Assembly (NCBI GenBank): GCA_024349245.1
Contig: JALDNG010000848.1
Location: 32,628-96,627 of the forward strand
Direction of reading: 5' to 3'
From: Neodontobutis hainanensis
Taxonomy: Eukaryota; Chordata; Actinopteri; Gobiiformes; Odontobutidae
Length of the DNA: 64,000 nt
Under the pieces are notes generated by a model. It was not told the DNA's origin. It made no database searches and worked only from the letters and a program-made list of their open reading frames with translations. Both the position numbers and the translations under genes were made by a program. Positions 12,401 through 25,507 of the stretch are shown piece by piece (the stretch's first letter is position 1; the number at the start of each line of letters is the position of its first letter).

Positions 12401-15400
12401 CTAAAGCGAAATATGGTATCTAACATCAGATGCAGAATTTTTCCGTCTTACGAATAAGAAATGACATGACAATGTACAATAATTTCGTCGCAGATATTGA
12501 TCAAGTGGCTCAACGCGTTTTCATGATACTAGAGAAAAGCTACTGCTAACAAAAAGTATGAAGCCCACAAAAATCAGAGGGTGACAGCTTAGGGTCTATC
12601 GAAGAGTGAAAGATCAATGAAGCACATAGACTCGCAATGTTTTTGAGAATGCGAACCGTCGTGTATTGTTTGCCGAGATGAGAGTCCTATCTGAAATTCA
12701 CAAGTCATTTTTTCTTCTTGAACAGTTATTCATAAAGCAGATGACAGAAGACATCCGATTTCAACTTATCCGCCAGGATTTTCACAACCATAGCGAGATA
12801 AGTTCTAAAGCCGACGCCCTAGAGATCTCTTAAATGTCGCACTCGGAAATTCATTCAGTTAGGAACCATTACCTTTCCTTAACGCGCAACAGAAAGAATA
12901 CGATAGCATGTCAATTCTGAAAGTTCCCCTAAATGTTTCTCTCAAGCCAGGTTCGGCAATAAAGCGAAAAAGTGTCAATACCCATGTGGTTTTCGAACAA
13001 AGATGTCAATAAACCTAAAAGTTAAGTGCAGCCTCCGAATTGTTTTCAGAAGCCGTACTCAACGTATTTGACAAAAAGTTTAAAATATGATTCCTCGTGG
13101 ATACATGGGCAGACCACTCTGTTGTACCTGCTACCAGGACTTACATGTAACATAAATTTTCAGTTCCTAATTTTAGAGTCGCAATTAAATCAATCATTCA
13201 AACATACTGAAGCAGAAAATTCGATGTTATCATTTCACCCTGATAATTTATCTGCAATTTAAATGTTGCCGACGTTACACAGACATTGATAGCAGCCGAT
13301 ATTCTAAGGACTCACAACGTTCTTGTTGACATCAAGGCCAGCAGGCTAATCGATCCTGAATCAAACTATATCATCGAATGTTGATCATCATTCATAAACT
13401 CAAATCAGTTTAAATCTAAAGTCGTGACTGAAGATAACTACTCAAAAAAGTTTACCCAATTCAAATAGGGGATAATCCGAGAATTCTCATAAGTAACGCC
13501 AAAGCACAGAATCAATCATATGATTATCACAAACTGTCCCCCGATACATGTCGAAACTCGTCGCCTACCAAAAATTAAATTAGCTTGCACTAATCTAGAA
13601 CATAGCTGAACGAAAACAATTTGCATCATACGGTTGTCAAACAGCAAGTAGACTTCTTATCCGCATATGATACTCAAATACAAAGGTAAATGGGGAGCTA
13701 TGTGGTGACTACAGCCTCTTAAACTACAATATGCTCACTGATAGATACAATATCCATCATTTGCAAAACATCGCTAGTTGGATAATTGCTTAAAAAAATA
13801 TTAAAAGTAGATCTCAAGAGAGGCTATCATTAGATTACGATGGAAGAATTGAGATATCCCTAAAACTGTACTGATAACTACGATTAGGATGTTTGAGTTT
13901 TTGCGCATGGTATTATGATATAAAAACACATACTAGACTTTCCAAATGCTCATGGATACTTCATTAGAAGTCTCAAACTTTACGTATACCTATCTAGATA
14001 AGGTAGTTGTATTCAGTAAATCTAGCAAGGACCACGATCGTCATCGTCGTCAGCTTTTTATCAACTCAAAAGATTTGGCTTTGTTATTAACGTTTAAAAT
14101 TAGAAATTCGGTGTGAACAATTGATTATATTGTCATTTGCATTTGTCACACGAAAGTTAACACTTTGCCATCTTAAGTTTCTTCGATCAAAAATTTCCAG
14201 TTTTATTACACCCTTTAAAGATTGCAATGAATTCTTTTTCGCGGTAGTCTTTTACCATATATTCTTACGTAGTGCCGCCAACATCATGTGACTACTGTAT
14301 GACGAGCTGATATCCTAAAATAAACATAAAGTCGACACATGCCATTACACAAGCTTTTGAGGAAACAAAAAAAGCACTTAGGAAGCTATCTTTAATTATC
14401 TATCTGAAAACGCAACTATGATCCTGACTTCAAACACATAGCCTACAGCTATCATGTCGTGTAGGACAAGAGATCAATGGCCATTTCAGCCTCTCTGTTT
14501 TTTTCGCAGTCTTCAACGCTAAACAGAGCTAAAATACAGCTTTTTGACATGTAGCAACACACTCTGTACATAGTAACACTTCATTTTATCTACTATCTAG
14601 AAGACTATAATTTTACAGCCTTTATCGATCACAAACAGCTTACTTTCGCTTTTTCAGAAGTTTCACACATCTGTACAGCACGGCAGGGGCGACATCTATC
14701 ATTTATCTCGAAAATAACGACAAACATAAAACACATTTCTGTTAATGAGAACCTTTGCAGCAGACTTTCTTTAACATATCTATACAAATGTTATTAACAC
14801 TGTACTATCTGACATTGACTTTTCAGAATTGCTCCTAGCACAGTTAGAGTGCTACGAATCAAAAATAACATTCTACTCGATACGAGTCTTGTTATTTAAA
14901 AATTTAGAATTGTCCAAACATAAGATCAGGTCCTATGTAATGTATCACTCAAGAAATCAAGACCATATGTACATTTGACCTGGTAAAGAAAAATAATTAA
15001 GGCTATCCACATCCTTTCACATGTATCAAGTCGTATCACCTCTTGCTTGATATGTTACAAATTTTTTTGGAAAAATCTAAAAAAAACTTTTAGAATGGTA
15101 TTTTATGAGCATTTCATTTCAAAGTTCAAAGATTTTAAACAGTATTAAGACTTTGTGATGAATTTAAAGCTACACCCAGACGATTTCACCATTTTCACAT
15201 ATATATAGTATGACATTTTCTCCTCTACCAAGTTTTCTACCATATCATTACAATAGTCGACATGTTCACAAGGTGAGTGGAAACAATTCCTTTCAAAGAC
15301 ACGTCGACTGGGAACTCTGCCCGTAGTTTTATGAACAGGATCTCTCTTTATGGGGTACTACTTGACATTTCGTCCAATAGATGAGCACAATTCATTTCAG

Positions 15401-16080
15401 ACCTTTGGAAAAATATTGCATAGCTCTGCGGAAGCAAGTTGCATCACCCAGCTGCTTACAATCTCAAAGCTTATGGGATGGTAGAACGATTCCTTCAACC
15501 ATTAAAGCTGACATGTGTACTCAGCTGACAAATGATAATTCGGTTGATGAGTTTCCCTGTGTAGTGTTATGAATAATAAGCGACTAAAGGGAACATACAA
15601 ACATAATCAGCATTGCTGTTATATGGATCTCATTATTTCCATGACATGGAAATTATTCCACAAAGTGACAAAATGAAGAATTTTGATCTCCTGAAGAGTA
15701 TAAAGAACAACGTTATGTCTTTTTCACAAGCTCATACATCAAATCATATGAAAATCGTGAAGACTCTACATCCACTTAGCCTAGAGACATGTAACTAAAA
15801 ATTTTATGTCATGATTCTCCTCATTAATCATTAAGCCGACATTACTTTGACACTTTCGACGTAATTGAAAGGGAGACAAGACATACAAACTATTTATAGA
15901 CAATAAGAAACTAAACTGTTTCGATTCAAAGACTAAATCTCGCCTGCATCTATCAACCGTTGAAAACTTAAATATCAGACCAATAACCACAAGAGCATCC
16001 ACCAAAATATGGCTAACGAAGATATAAAAACTAGACTTCATAAGGTAGTGTTTCCATCATTTGACAATATCGGAACGGCT
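12400..16080 (+). mobile_element. Decayed Ty3/gypsy LTR retrotransposon (CsRn1-like pol)
   Basis: Landmarks of one gag-pol follow in the correct order on the plus strand, scattered over three frames with many stops. A gag capsid-like segment lies near 12.70-12.84 kb. The protease is at 13091-13135, where DTG reads DTW. A post-protease LVDIK block is near 13.34 kb. Reverse transcriptase shows CGDY (13701), KVDL (13804), FEFLRM (13892) and YLDK for YLDD (13991). The RNase H tail IDHKQLTFAF is near 14.62 kb, followed by RHLSFIS. Integrase is marked by GMVERF (15475-15492). The FEFLRM, IDHK and RHLSFIS signatures are typical of animal CsRn1/gypsy-type elements. The segment is clearly G+C-richer than its surroundings, which suggests relatively recent insertion. 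ORFs at 13026-13262, 15381-15572, 15613-15798 (plus) and 15781-16041 (minus) are off-frame fragments of it. Both catalytic motifs are mutated, so it is dead. I did not find LTRs. Confidence 0.85.
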
Positions 16081-16089
16081 CTTAGATTA

Positions 16090-18230
16090 ACGAATATATA
16101 TCATTTATTACTCTATAACTTCATAAAATCTACCAACATAAATAATTAGATAAAAAACAAATATTATAAAACAAATTTTATGAGTACGATTAACCTGTTT
16201 CTTAAAATATAGATTAAAGCGCAATTTATCTTTATTCATAACGAATTGGTAAAATATAATTCTTCAAATTTTACACATTTAAAATATTTCAGACATGAGA
16301 TTTCAATTTTATATTTTTTGGATACATTTAAACTATTTAATCTTCGATAAATTCCGTTTGACCATAGGTATGTAAAAATATTGAGTGGAAAATATACGCG
16401 AGATTATCTATGAAATTAACTGTTTAAATTTTAAAAAAGAAAGAAATTATTAAATTTTGTTATGTTTTATTTAACCTTTCTGTTTTGATGTACTTATCGA
16501 AATCTGAAATTTCTAGAAAACAACTGGAATATATCATTGAAATTATTACCGTATATTTTGATCAATTAAAGAATATAATTTATAAGACATTATCAGGAAA
16601 ATGTAAAAATAAAGAATAGCGGTATTATGCAAGTAACATAAGACAAAATATATGCTATCTCCATAAAGTAGTTAACTACGATATAGTGTGTGTATATATG
16701 TCATTTATGAGACTTTTGCCAAAAGTAAAATTATATAATATCTTTGATATTCATGTTATGAATTTTTACACAAGAATAAAATAAATTAATACATCTACTT
16801 GAACAATCAAACAAAGAAAGTAAAAATTAAGGAGCCAATTATTTTAACGATTCTCTTAACACTAAAATTAATTATTCATCAATGATTTATTGTATATTGT
16901 TTCATTAGTATTTAGACAGGTTTGTATGGATTTTTTCGTAAAACTATCACAAAATAAATTAAGATAAATAGTAAATATCTTGATGAGATAATTCCCAAAT
17001 TCCTTTCAGATGTAAAAATATCCTAAATTAATCATTTCGTTAAAATTAAAAATTCCAATAAAATAAAATTTAAATAAAAACATTCTTATTATTTATTATT
17101 ATCATTATCATACATTTGAAAAATAAGTGATTCACATTTTTGTTGTTTAATAAAAATCCGAATCTATTTATTTAACTGTAGAACAATGTTATATTTTTTT
17201 ACTACTTCAATTATAGCTATAGATATAAATTTTGTCATTCCTGTATTCACTTAAACCGACCTATTTCTCTAATTTTAATAATTAGGTTTAAAGTAGTGTC
17301 GAACCCTAATTCTCTTAAAAACTTTATAGCGACCGTGTGTATGCTGAGTTAGTTCAAATGAAAAAAACGTATATTCTCAAATAGTTATAAATAAATAGGA
17401 TATCACTCATAATTATCATTTTTACTCATTATCTTACGTTTTATCTCGTTGGTGCTGGAGCTCTCATCAGTCATCACAATTGGTATAAAAATTAAACAGA
17501 TAATAGTATAAAGATCATGAAATAAACCAGCTAAAAGTAATAATTTGATACACGAAGTTTACTTAAATAAACTTATTAAAAATATGGTTGACGAGTTGCG
17601 AAATCATAAAAATATCAATAAATTTAATAAATTCTAATTCAAGTATTTTATACGTTGTATTATTATTCACTTATTTAAATGTATTTTCAAATGAATAAAA
17701 TTAATGATTCTCGAAAATCAGAGAACAATGTATAATATATTACAATTTTAAACAGCGTAATAATTAATTTTCTGATTTTTTAACATAAATAATTTAATTA
17801 ATTTATTTGATTGAAAGATTTATTTTCTAATAAATAAAAAACACCAAGTAGATTAAGAGACTTGATCTAGTCTCATGTTACTATTATCTCACAAAAAAAT
17901 AAGAAATTGATAGGCACGATTCTGTTGAGGAAATCTATTAATGAAAAAATAAAATAATAATTAACGATTGTTTCGTTATTTTCAGTAAGAATTATAGCTA
18001 TTTAATTGATTTAAGTTTTAAAATATATTATTAAAATGTAAATATCATATAATTTTTTATTATAACAAAAATTTTAGAATAATCAAGAGAAATTACGAAA
18101 ACATCAGTTTATTGACGAAGCTTGAATGATTTGAAAGATATATTATTTTCTCTTATATTTGATTAATCCATCAATTGTTAATTCTCCTTGTCTCGAAAGA
18201 GTTAAAATTGAAAACAAGAAACATTTTTAA
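16090..18230. other. AT-rich spacer between two retroelement relics
   Basis: I find no supportable gene. A slightly G+C-richer patch near 17.27-17.48 kb has no recognisable motif. The 3' LTR of the upstream element may begin this stretch, but no matching repeat was identified. Confidence 0.45.
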
Positions 18231-19240
18231 AAGTGTAAATCAACAGAACATGATTCAACTGCGAAGAAGGTATCAGTAGACATATAGCAAAGTCAAACTT
18301 CTGTTCAAATGATTGGCACTATAGATGTAATATCAATAAATAATGACTTGTTACTATCTTGTTAAACAGAAACTACGACCAAGAAGAAAAATCATATATC
18401 CGATATTTCGTCGATATTTAATAATTATGAGAAAAAATATTATGAAAAAAGAATGAGATTTTTTCAGCATATTTCAAATATATCAACAATTCAAATACGA
18501 TATTTTTACAAAAAATGGTATTTTGGATTAAAATCAAAGAGGCCTGAATCGAAAAGCACTCTGTTATAAAATCCCAGATACCAGGAAAAACATGCAGAGA
18601 ACAAAATACATAAGAACACCTAAAGGGAAGTCGACGAAAGAAAATAAAGAGAAAAAGATAAGTCTGAATCCTCAACTATTACCACTCATTTGTAAACATG
18701 AAAAAGTGTCTGGATAGTATCAGCGATCGTCTACGTATCAAAGTTCTAGTTCTATTGACTGCTTTTTAAAAGGAAAAATTTTATGTCATATATGCCGTTG
18801 GAAGTGTTATCAGAGACCATTGATTAAAATAATCAAAAAATTTATTGGAGAATATACTTTCGGTTATTGTTAATCAACTTTAACCGATAAACACGAAATT
18901 AAATTTTATAGAAAGAGTTTTGACTGAGTTAAGTAATATCACATTTCGAATCCCTTGAGGTTTTGAATAAAAATCAAAAAATTACTATTCTACTACTTCA
19001 GCAGCTAATTGAAACTTCCGCGAATTTAAACTAGCTATGCAATATCTCTTAAAGAAGCATCTTTTGAATAAATAAAATTTAAATCCTCGATTTTATAAGG
19101 ATCATAAAGAACTGATGTCTAATTTGAGTAAGAAAACCTTCGCAGTATGTTTATATTATTTTTAGAGCTCTTCAAAACAATTTTCACATGAAAGTAAGAC
19201 GTGTCGTCGATGTGGTGTACTTATTGATCCATTGTACATT
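18231..19240 (+). mobile_element. Truncated BEL/Pao-like LTR retrotransposon relic
   Basis: About 330 bases (18.23-18.57 kb) form one long reading frame with only two internal stops. A second frame (18532-18873) then runs over 110 codons with a single TAG. Stop codons are far fewer than expected at this base composition. The second frame has a cysteine cluster (CHICRWKC). From 19019 a third stretch reads like the start of a BEL/Pao reverse transcriptase: AMQYLLKKHLL, then NPRFYKDHKELMSNL. This corresponds to the family's conserved block where residues before the catalytic core read roughly L..L.K.L..NP.....Y...M..L. At 19191-19211, KVRRVVD matches the K.RVVFD motif that follows in this family. 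Homology stops at about 19.24 kb, so the catalytic core is missing. The minus ORF at 18418-18675 is a shadow. The BEL/Pao assignment rests on the last 200 bases; the earlier part is assigned by position only. Confidence 0.5.
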
Positions 19241-22200
19241 TAAAAATTCCTATAAAATTGTAAATGTATTGGAATAGTATTTAAAATGTATTAATTGAAG
19301 ATAAAAATCAAAAGTTACAAATATGATACACACACAAAAATGGCCATGATTGAACCAAACTAAAATTGATTTCGTTCTTTATAAAATTATGTCAATAATT
19401 TTGTTAAGTATACGTTAAATTAATTTTCAATTTTTTGTTGTTGTCATCTCTAAATACATAAGATAGAAAAATTGGTTTTTTGATCGTTTTTCGTAGATTA
19501 TTAAATTTTAAACTTATAATTATTTTTATAAAATAAAAAATAATATTTTTAGAGGTTAAATAAAATGGTCATCTTAATATTATTTTTAAGTTTTACTCTT
19601 TCATTATTGGATAAAATGAAGTAATTTCAGTTGGTTAATTTCATAATTTATAAGTTTTTTTACTTTTTTAACTATCAAAATTAGCTTCTATCAAAATGTG
19701 CAATTTATATTATTGAGTAATAGTAATAGATTATTAGTTGATAAAATCCTAAAAATATAATTTTTTCTATTGTATAATTTTTCGATTTTTAGATTAATAT
19801 GATTAAATTAAAAAAAATAAACGTGTTTTTTATTATTATCTTTAACAAAATAAGTCAAAGAAGTGTTTTAATTTGAATTATACCTGAAATAGCAGTATTA
19901 AAGGCTTTTTAAAACCTTCCCCTCAATCTTTTTTTGGTCGAAGATAATAAAATTAATAAAAAAAATTAAGATGTCTGAAATAAAAATTATAACCACAAAA
20001 CTTTATAAAATGTCTTGATAACTTTCATAATTGATTGAGTAAATGGATTCAATGGATTTTGTAAATTGATTTTTTTCCTTATGTCAATATTTTAGAGTAA
20101 AAATTCTAGTTCCACTTATTAGTTATATCAATGTGAAAAAAACAAAAATTACCATTTTTTAGGTTTTTATTATAAATGTTGTACCAAAAGAACATATTGA
20201 ATTATAAATTTGAAAGAATAACAATTACTTATCAAATTACAAATATGTGTTGTATATTTGATAGTTTTAAAACAATAAAATCTCTCAAACGAAAAAAACT
20301 TTAATTTTAAGTGAACTAGTTAATATCAAAATTTTAGATCTATTTAACTTTTCGAATGATACAAAAAATTCATACTTAGATAAATGGAAATACGAAAACA
20401 GAATATAAGACAAATAGAGAAAAAAATATATCAAATTCGACATTATAATTAGATATTAGATTAATTTTTTAAAACTAATTTGTAAAACTCATAGATTCAT
20501 TTAAAAACAGATTTTGGCGATACTATTCATATTTTAAATAATAATATTTGCCAAAGACAGTTAAATGAATAAAATTTAACATTTGGTGAATATAACAATA
20601 CGCAATATAAATAAAATTGATTTATTCACAAATTTATGCGAAAAGTATATTAAGAACCTTAAAATGATGCGATCATCCTTTGAAAAATTGTCATAATAAT
20701 GAAGAGTTTTTCATTGAAATTAAACATGATTTATGATAATAAAAAGTATCCACAACGTTGATCATATGTGTATAAGTATGAAAGCATCGGTATGAACTGA
20801 ATAAAACATTTTAACTATTATCTTAAAATTTAAATAAATTAAAGATTTATGTGAGATTAAAAATGAACTCACGATGACAGAATCTTTTAGACATTTTAAT
20901 AATTTTTTTCATCGTTGTTAGTCAAGCGATATTGATTGATAAACTCAAATAATTTAAAATACACTAACTCAAAATTATTTTGGGCATAGAGTAAACTAAT
21001 AAATCAAAAATTTTAAAAACTAAAACAAAACATAGACCAATATCACTTTTTGACAGCACTTAGAAGTTTCACTTCACTTTTGATTCAATAATTTTTAATG
21101 ACAGATTGTATATTGTCAAATTATTCTTTATGTATTAAAATGTATTTTTAAATATATTTATTTTTTTTGAATATGTACTACAATGGAAACATTTTTGTGA
21201 ATAGAAAGACAATTTTTCGTTTAAAATCAAATTTAATTTGACGTTTTTATTGAACGTATCGTCAAATTTTCGAAAAAGTTAAAAATATTTATTTTATCAA
21301 TGATCAGGTATAATGATATAACCTTCGAAATATTTTAAATTGCAAATTATAAAATTATAAAAATCTTTGAAAACACAAAAATTAAACATAAATTTCTTTT
21401 TTAATTTCGAAAAATCTGAAGATATTTTATATAAACGGAATGTTTAACTAAAATTAAAGTCATTTTATCTGTCTCAAACATATTAATGATAAAAAAAAAT
21501 AATTTTCAAATTCATAAATATTTTAATCAATTTATCACTATATTTTGAATTATTTTAAGTAAACTCAAATAATTTTATAAATTATGATTCATTTCTCCTC
21601 ACACTAGTCATTGAATGATGGGATGTAAATTTTGAGTTTAGAAATTTCATGAATAGTATAAAATCGTTATTGAAACACAAAATATCAAAAAGAAAAATTA
21701 TTTTATTTGTAGATTTTAACAGATATATTTTTTGCAAAATTTGTCAATAATCTTATATATTAATTATAAGTATAAATTAAAAATTAAAATCATTTTATTA
21801 TTTATTCATTAAATTTTATGTAAAGAAAATTATTTTGTTTTTATCATCATTTATTCAGAATTTTTTTATATTACATTAAATAATCAATTAATTTAGAAAC
21901 TATTTTGATAAATTTCTAAAATATAATGAGAGATGAAACTTTGAGATTCTTTGTATTTATGAATGTTTTATTTTTTTGATTTTTTTCTATTTAATAGTTT
22001 TATAAATTATATTCAACATGTGAAAACATTCACATATATAAAACAAATTCAAATAGTTTGAATCATCTGGTTATAACTTGTAAAATGAAAGTTGATGATG
22101 ATTAATACATAATATATTAATAATTATAATTAAGATTAATTGTGATCGTTTATTATTTAATTTAAAATATTTTTATTTTTGTTCGTGGTATTTTAATTTG

Positions 22201-25200
22201 TTTTTTATCTTATAAAATCGATATAAATTTCATTTTAATATTAAATAGTTTAAAAGTGTACCATTAAAAAATTATTTTATCTAATTTTTTCGCGTAGATA
22301 ACGAATGGTATAAATGTCCTTCGTATAGAAAATAATTTTAATTTTATATTTTTAAATGGATATTATCTTCATTAAAATTCCAATAAAAAGAGCTTAAATA
22401 AAATATAAATATTTTATAGTGTTCATCGTTAAATATTAATTTAATTAAAAATACAATTACAAATTTATAAAAGTAAATTTTGAAATAGATTTTCTATTAT
22501 ATTGAAGTTTTTTTAATTTTATTTTTATTGAACACAGCATAAGATTCTTAACCGTTTTAGTTTACGTGTTTTCAAAAAAAATAAATTTTAATAGTAAAAT
22601 AATCATTAAGTTATTATTTTGAATTGGGTAAATAAAATCTGAATATACTTTTTTACACTTTTTGATATTTTTATTTAATAAAATGTTATGATGTCATAAG
22701 ATTGAAATGTAAAATATAAATAATACACGTTCAATCAATTATTTTGATTAACTTATTTTTTATGATTACAATTTAATTTATAACAATAAACCTATTAAAT
22801 AATAGTTTTTATAAGAATTTATATGAAAAAAATTTTTAACTAAAGAAATTCCATGATTTAAAATTTTCATAACAGAAATTAAATTAGTTTTTTGAATTTT
22901 TTCAAATTGTTATTTTAATAAAATAACTGGAGAGAAATTTTATTTAATCATAAATAAAATCTTAATATAATTTTTATAAAAGTCTCATAAATAGAATTTC
23001 AGGTAAAGATAATTTTTTAATTTTTTTAAGGTCATGCCAGATGAGAAGAGCACATAAAATTGATTCGGCAAAAAAAGATTCACTTTTGAATTGACATTAA
23101 ATTGATTAAAAGTCCGATCAAAATATAATTTTCTGAGTTTGTATATGTATTAAGAGACAAAATTTTCATGCTTCTGAACAGTAATTGGTTAAGATAGTTT
23201 TCATTCATTATCAACATTCATATGAATTGTAGATATCTATAACATGGCCTATAGCTGCCTGAAGTATTAAAGGTGAAAAAATCATATTGTCATTTATATT
23301 TATAAAATGAGTAGATTTTGAGGAAAAGCCATTGACTGAAAAAATTTTGGTTAACCTATAAATACATTTTAATAATACGTTGATTTATATATTTTAAATT
23401 TTTTTTTAAATGAGACAAGGTTTGATGACTCAGATATTAAAAAAATTCTACTTATTATCACTGCTTTATAACAAAGTGATTAAATATTAAATCGAATTCT
23501 CATAAAAATCATATTTAAATAATTTCAAATAATAAAATTATTTCTTACACAAAAACACTGAATTGAATTAAAAATGTTGATCTCTTCAAGAATTTTATCG
23601 ATTATATTTAAATTATTCAATTTAATTGTGGTTGTCTTCACTTCAACATTTTTAAGATTTCAAAATATGTTCCAAGACTAATTTAATATATATCGTTTAT
23701 AAGATTGACTAAATGTGTTTAAACCAACGCTAAAATAACATAATAATCAATCAAAATATTCGAGTTTGGTACAATTATATAGTCAATGTAATTTTCATTT
23801 TGTTAATTAATTCAATGATCATAAAAAAGAGGATCTCTTATAACTTATCGAAGGCGTTCAGAAGCATAATAATAAATTTCAAAAATTAATACTCGTATCC
23901 TAATATGATTGAGAAAAGTAAAATAAATTCTCAGAAAAGCAATAAAATTTTTTTTTCAGACTGTCGTTCGTAGAAATGTATCTTTCAAACATACTGTCAT
24001 TTCTAAAAATAAGAAATAAAATGATGTTAATAAAATATTAAAAGAAAAATATTTGAGATAAAAACATCATAAATAAGCGATTGCTCGAGTTAACTTTATT
24101 CGTAACAACTACAACTCGTACTGGTTACAACAAAAAGTAATATAAAATATATTGCTTTTATTTGGTATTTTAATAAAAAAATTCTTTGAATATTTAGAAT
24201 TTAAATCTTAATATCAAAAATAAATTGTTATTTTTTGATATTTTTATCACCATTAAAGCGTTTTATTATTTTTAACATAAATGTGAATTAGATCAAAGCC
24301 CCGAGAAGATATCATAAATTCTTATTGGCAAGTTCTTTTGTTAAATTAAAAATATATATGAAACGCTATTATTAATAACTTAGAAGAGTCTCTCTCCAAA
24401 ATTAGTATAAAAAAGCCATGTTATGAGTGCAAACATTTAATTTTATGTTTTTTAATAATTTTAAGTTTAAATAAATAACATATATATTATATTAACATTG
24501 ATTTGATATTTCATAAATTTTGTCAATCCCTACAATATCCTTGAGATGATATTATCGTATTTATCAGTAATATGAATTAAAATTATTTTGTTCATATTTC
24601 TATTTAAAATTTTTATTTTAGGAATGTCTGATTATTTATACGTAAAACTCAAAATATATTTCATTCGCAAGTTTTCAAAAATTTATTATAAATTTCAAAA
24701 CTGTATGATTTTTGTATTTTGTTATTTTTAAATGATATGAATATATAAATTTATTTTTTTAACCTTATAAAATTTTTGTCAATTTAATGTTTAATTTGCT
24801 TTTTAGTCACGTTGTTTTTTATTAAACAAATATGTTTTTAAATTTTAAAATTTTTCTCCGATATGGCGTTAAAATAATCGGTTTTTAACAAAAATCTTCA
24901 ATTTTCTTTCTGTTAAAAACCTAAATTCTATTTTTCAATCTATAACACTTAAACATTCCAATATGATAATTAATTAAATATATTGAGTATAAAAGCTGAT
25001 TAGAGAATATGCTCATTTTACCGATAAAAATATATTTATCAAAATAAATTTGTCAGTTCCACCGTGAATATGTTATCTTATGACATAAAAATAATAGATA
25101 AGTTACTGATAAAGAATTTAAATATTTTTTTGTATCATGCGAAAATATATGGGCCAACATGATAATAAAATAGGCTAATTTAATTCACACAATTTATTTA

Positions 25201-25481
25201 TTTATTTTTCACATACGTTAATTGACAATAATATCTTGACATTTCTTATATGTCTAAGGTTCATTGATGCAATTACAACGTTAGATAAGATCTTTTTATT
25301 AAAAATAATTGTATTTTCTTTTATTATACATATTCTAATTAATTTTAATTTATATTATACTGAATCATGATTACTATTTTTTCATTTATTATCAATTTTT
25401 ATAATTAATGTAATTAAAGATTTTAACAATTTAAATAAAATGTAACAACATTATAATTCATGATTTATTTTACGACACTCT

Positions 25482-25507
25482 TTTATTCCTTCACATCACT
25501 TAAAGAA
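25482..25507 (+). repeat. Short dispersed repeat, copy 1
   Basis: A 17-base exact match (CCTTCACATCACTTAAA, 25488-25504) recurs at 33801-33817, preceded in both by TTTAT plus one variable base. The match is unlikely by chance in such AT-rich DNA and suggests an old dispersed repeat family. Confidence 0.4.

Noticed and set aside
12414..12431. TGGTATC as a tRNA primer-binding site for the plus-strand retroelement
   Set aside because: Only 7 bases match a typical site and no LTR ending in CA precedes it.
13026..13262. 78-codon plus ORF
   Set aside because: It is in a different frame from the protease motif at 13091, so it is an off-frame shadow of the decayed pol.
15781..16041. 86-codon minus ORF inside the retroelement
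   Set aside because: The retroelement is coded on the plus strand; this is an antisense shadow.
17290..17320. tRNA-like GGTTCGA box on the minus strand
   Set aside because: No complementary T-arm, no A box and no cloverleaf can be drawn.
18418..18675. 85-codon minus ORF
   Set aside because: It lies antisense to the long low-stop plus frames of the BEL/Pao-like relic.
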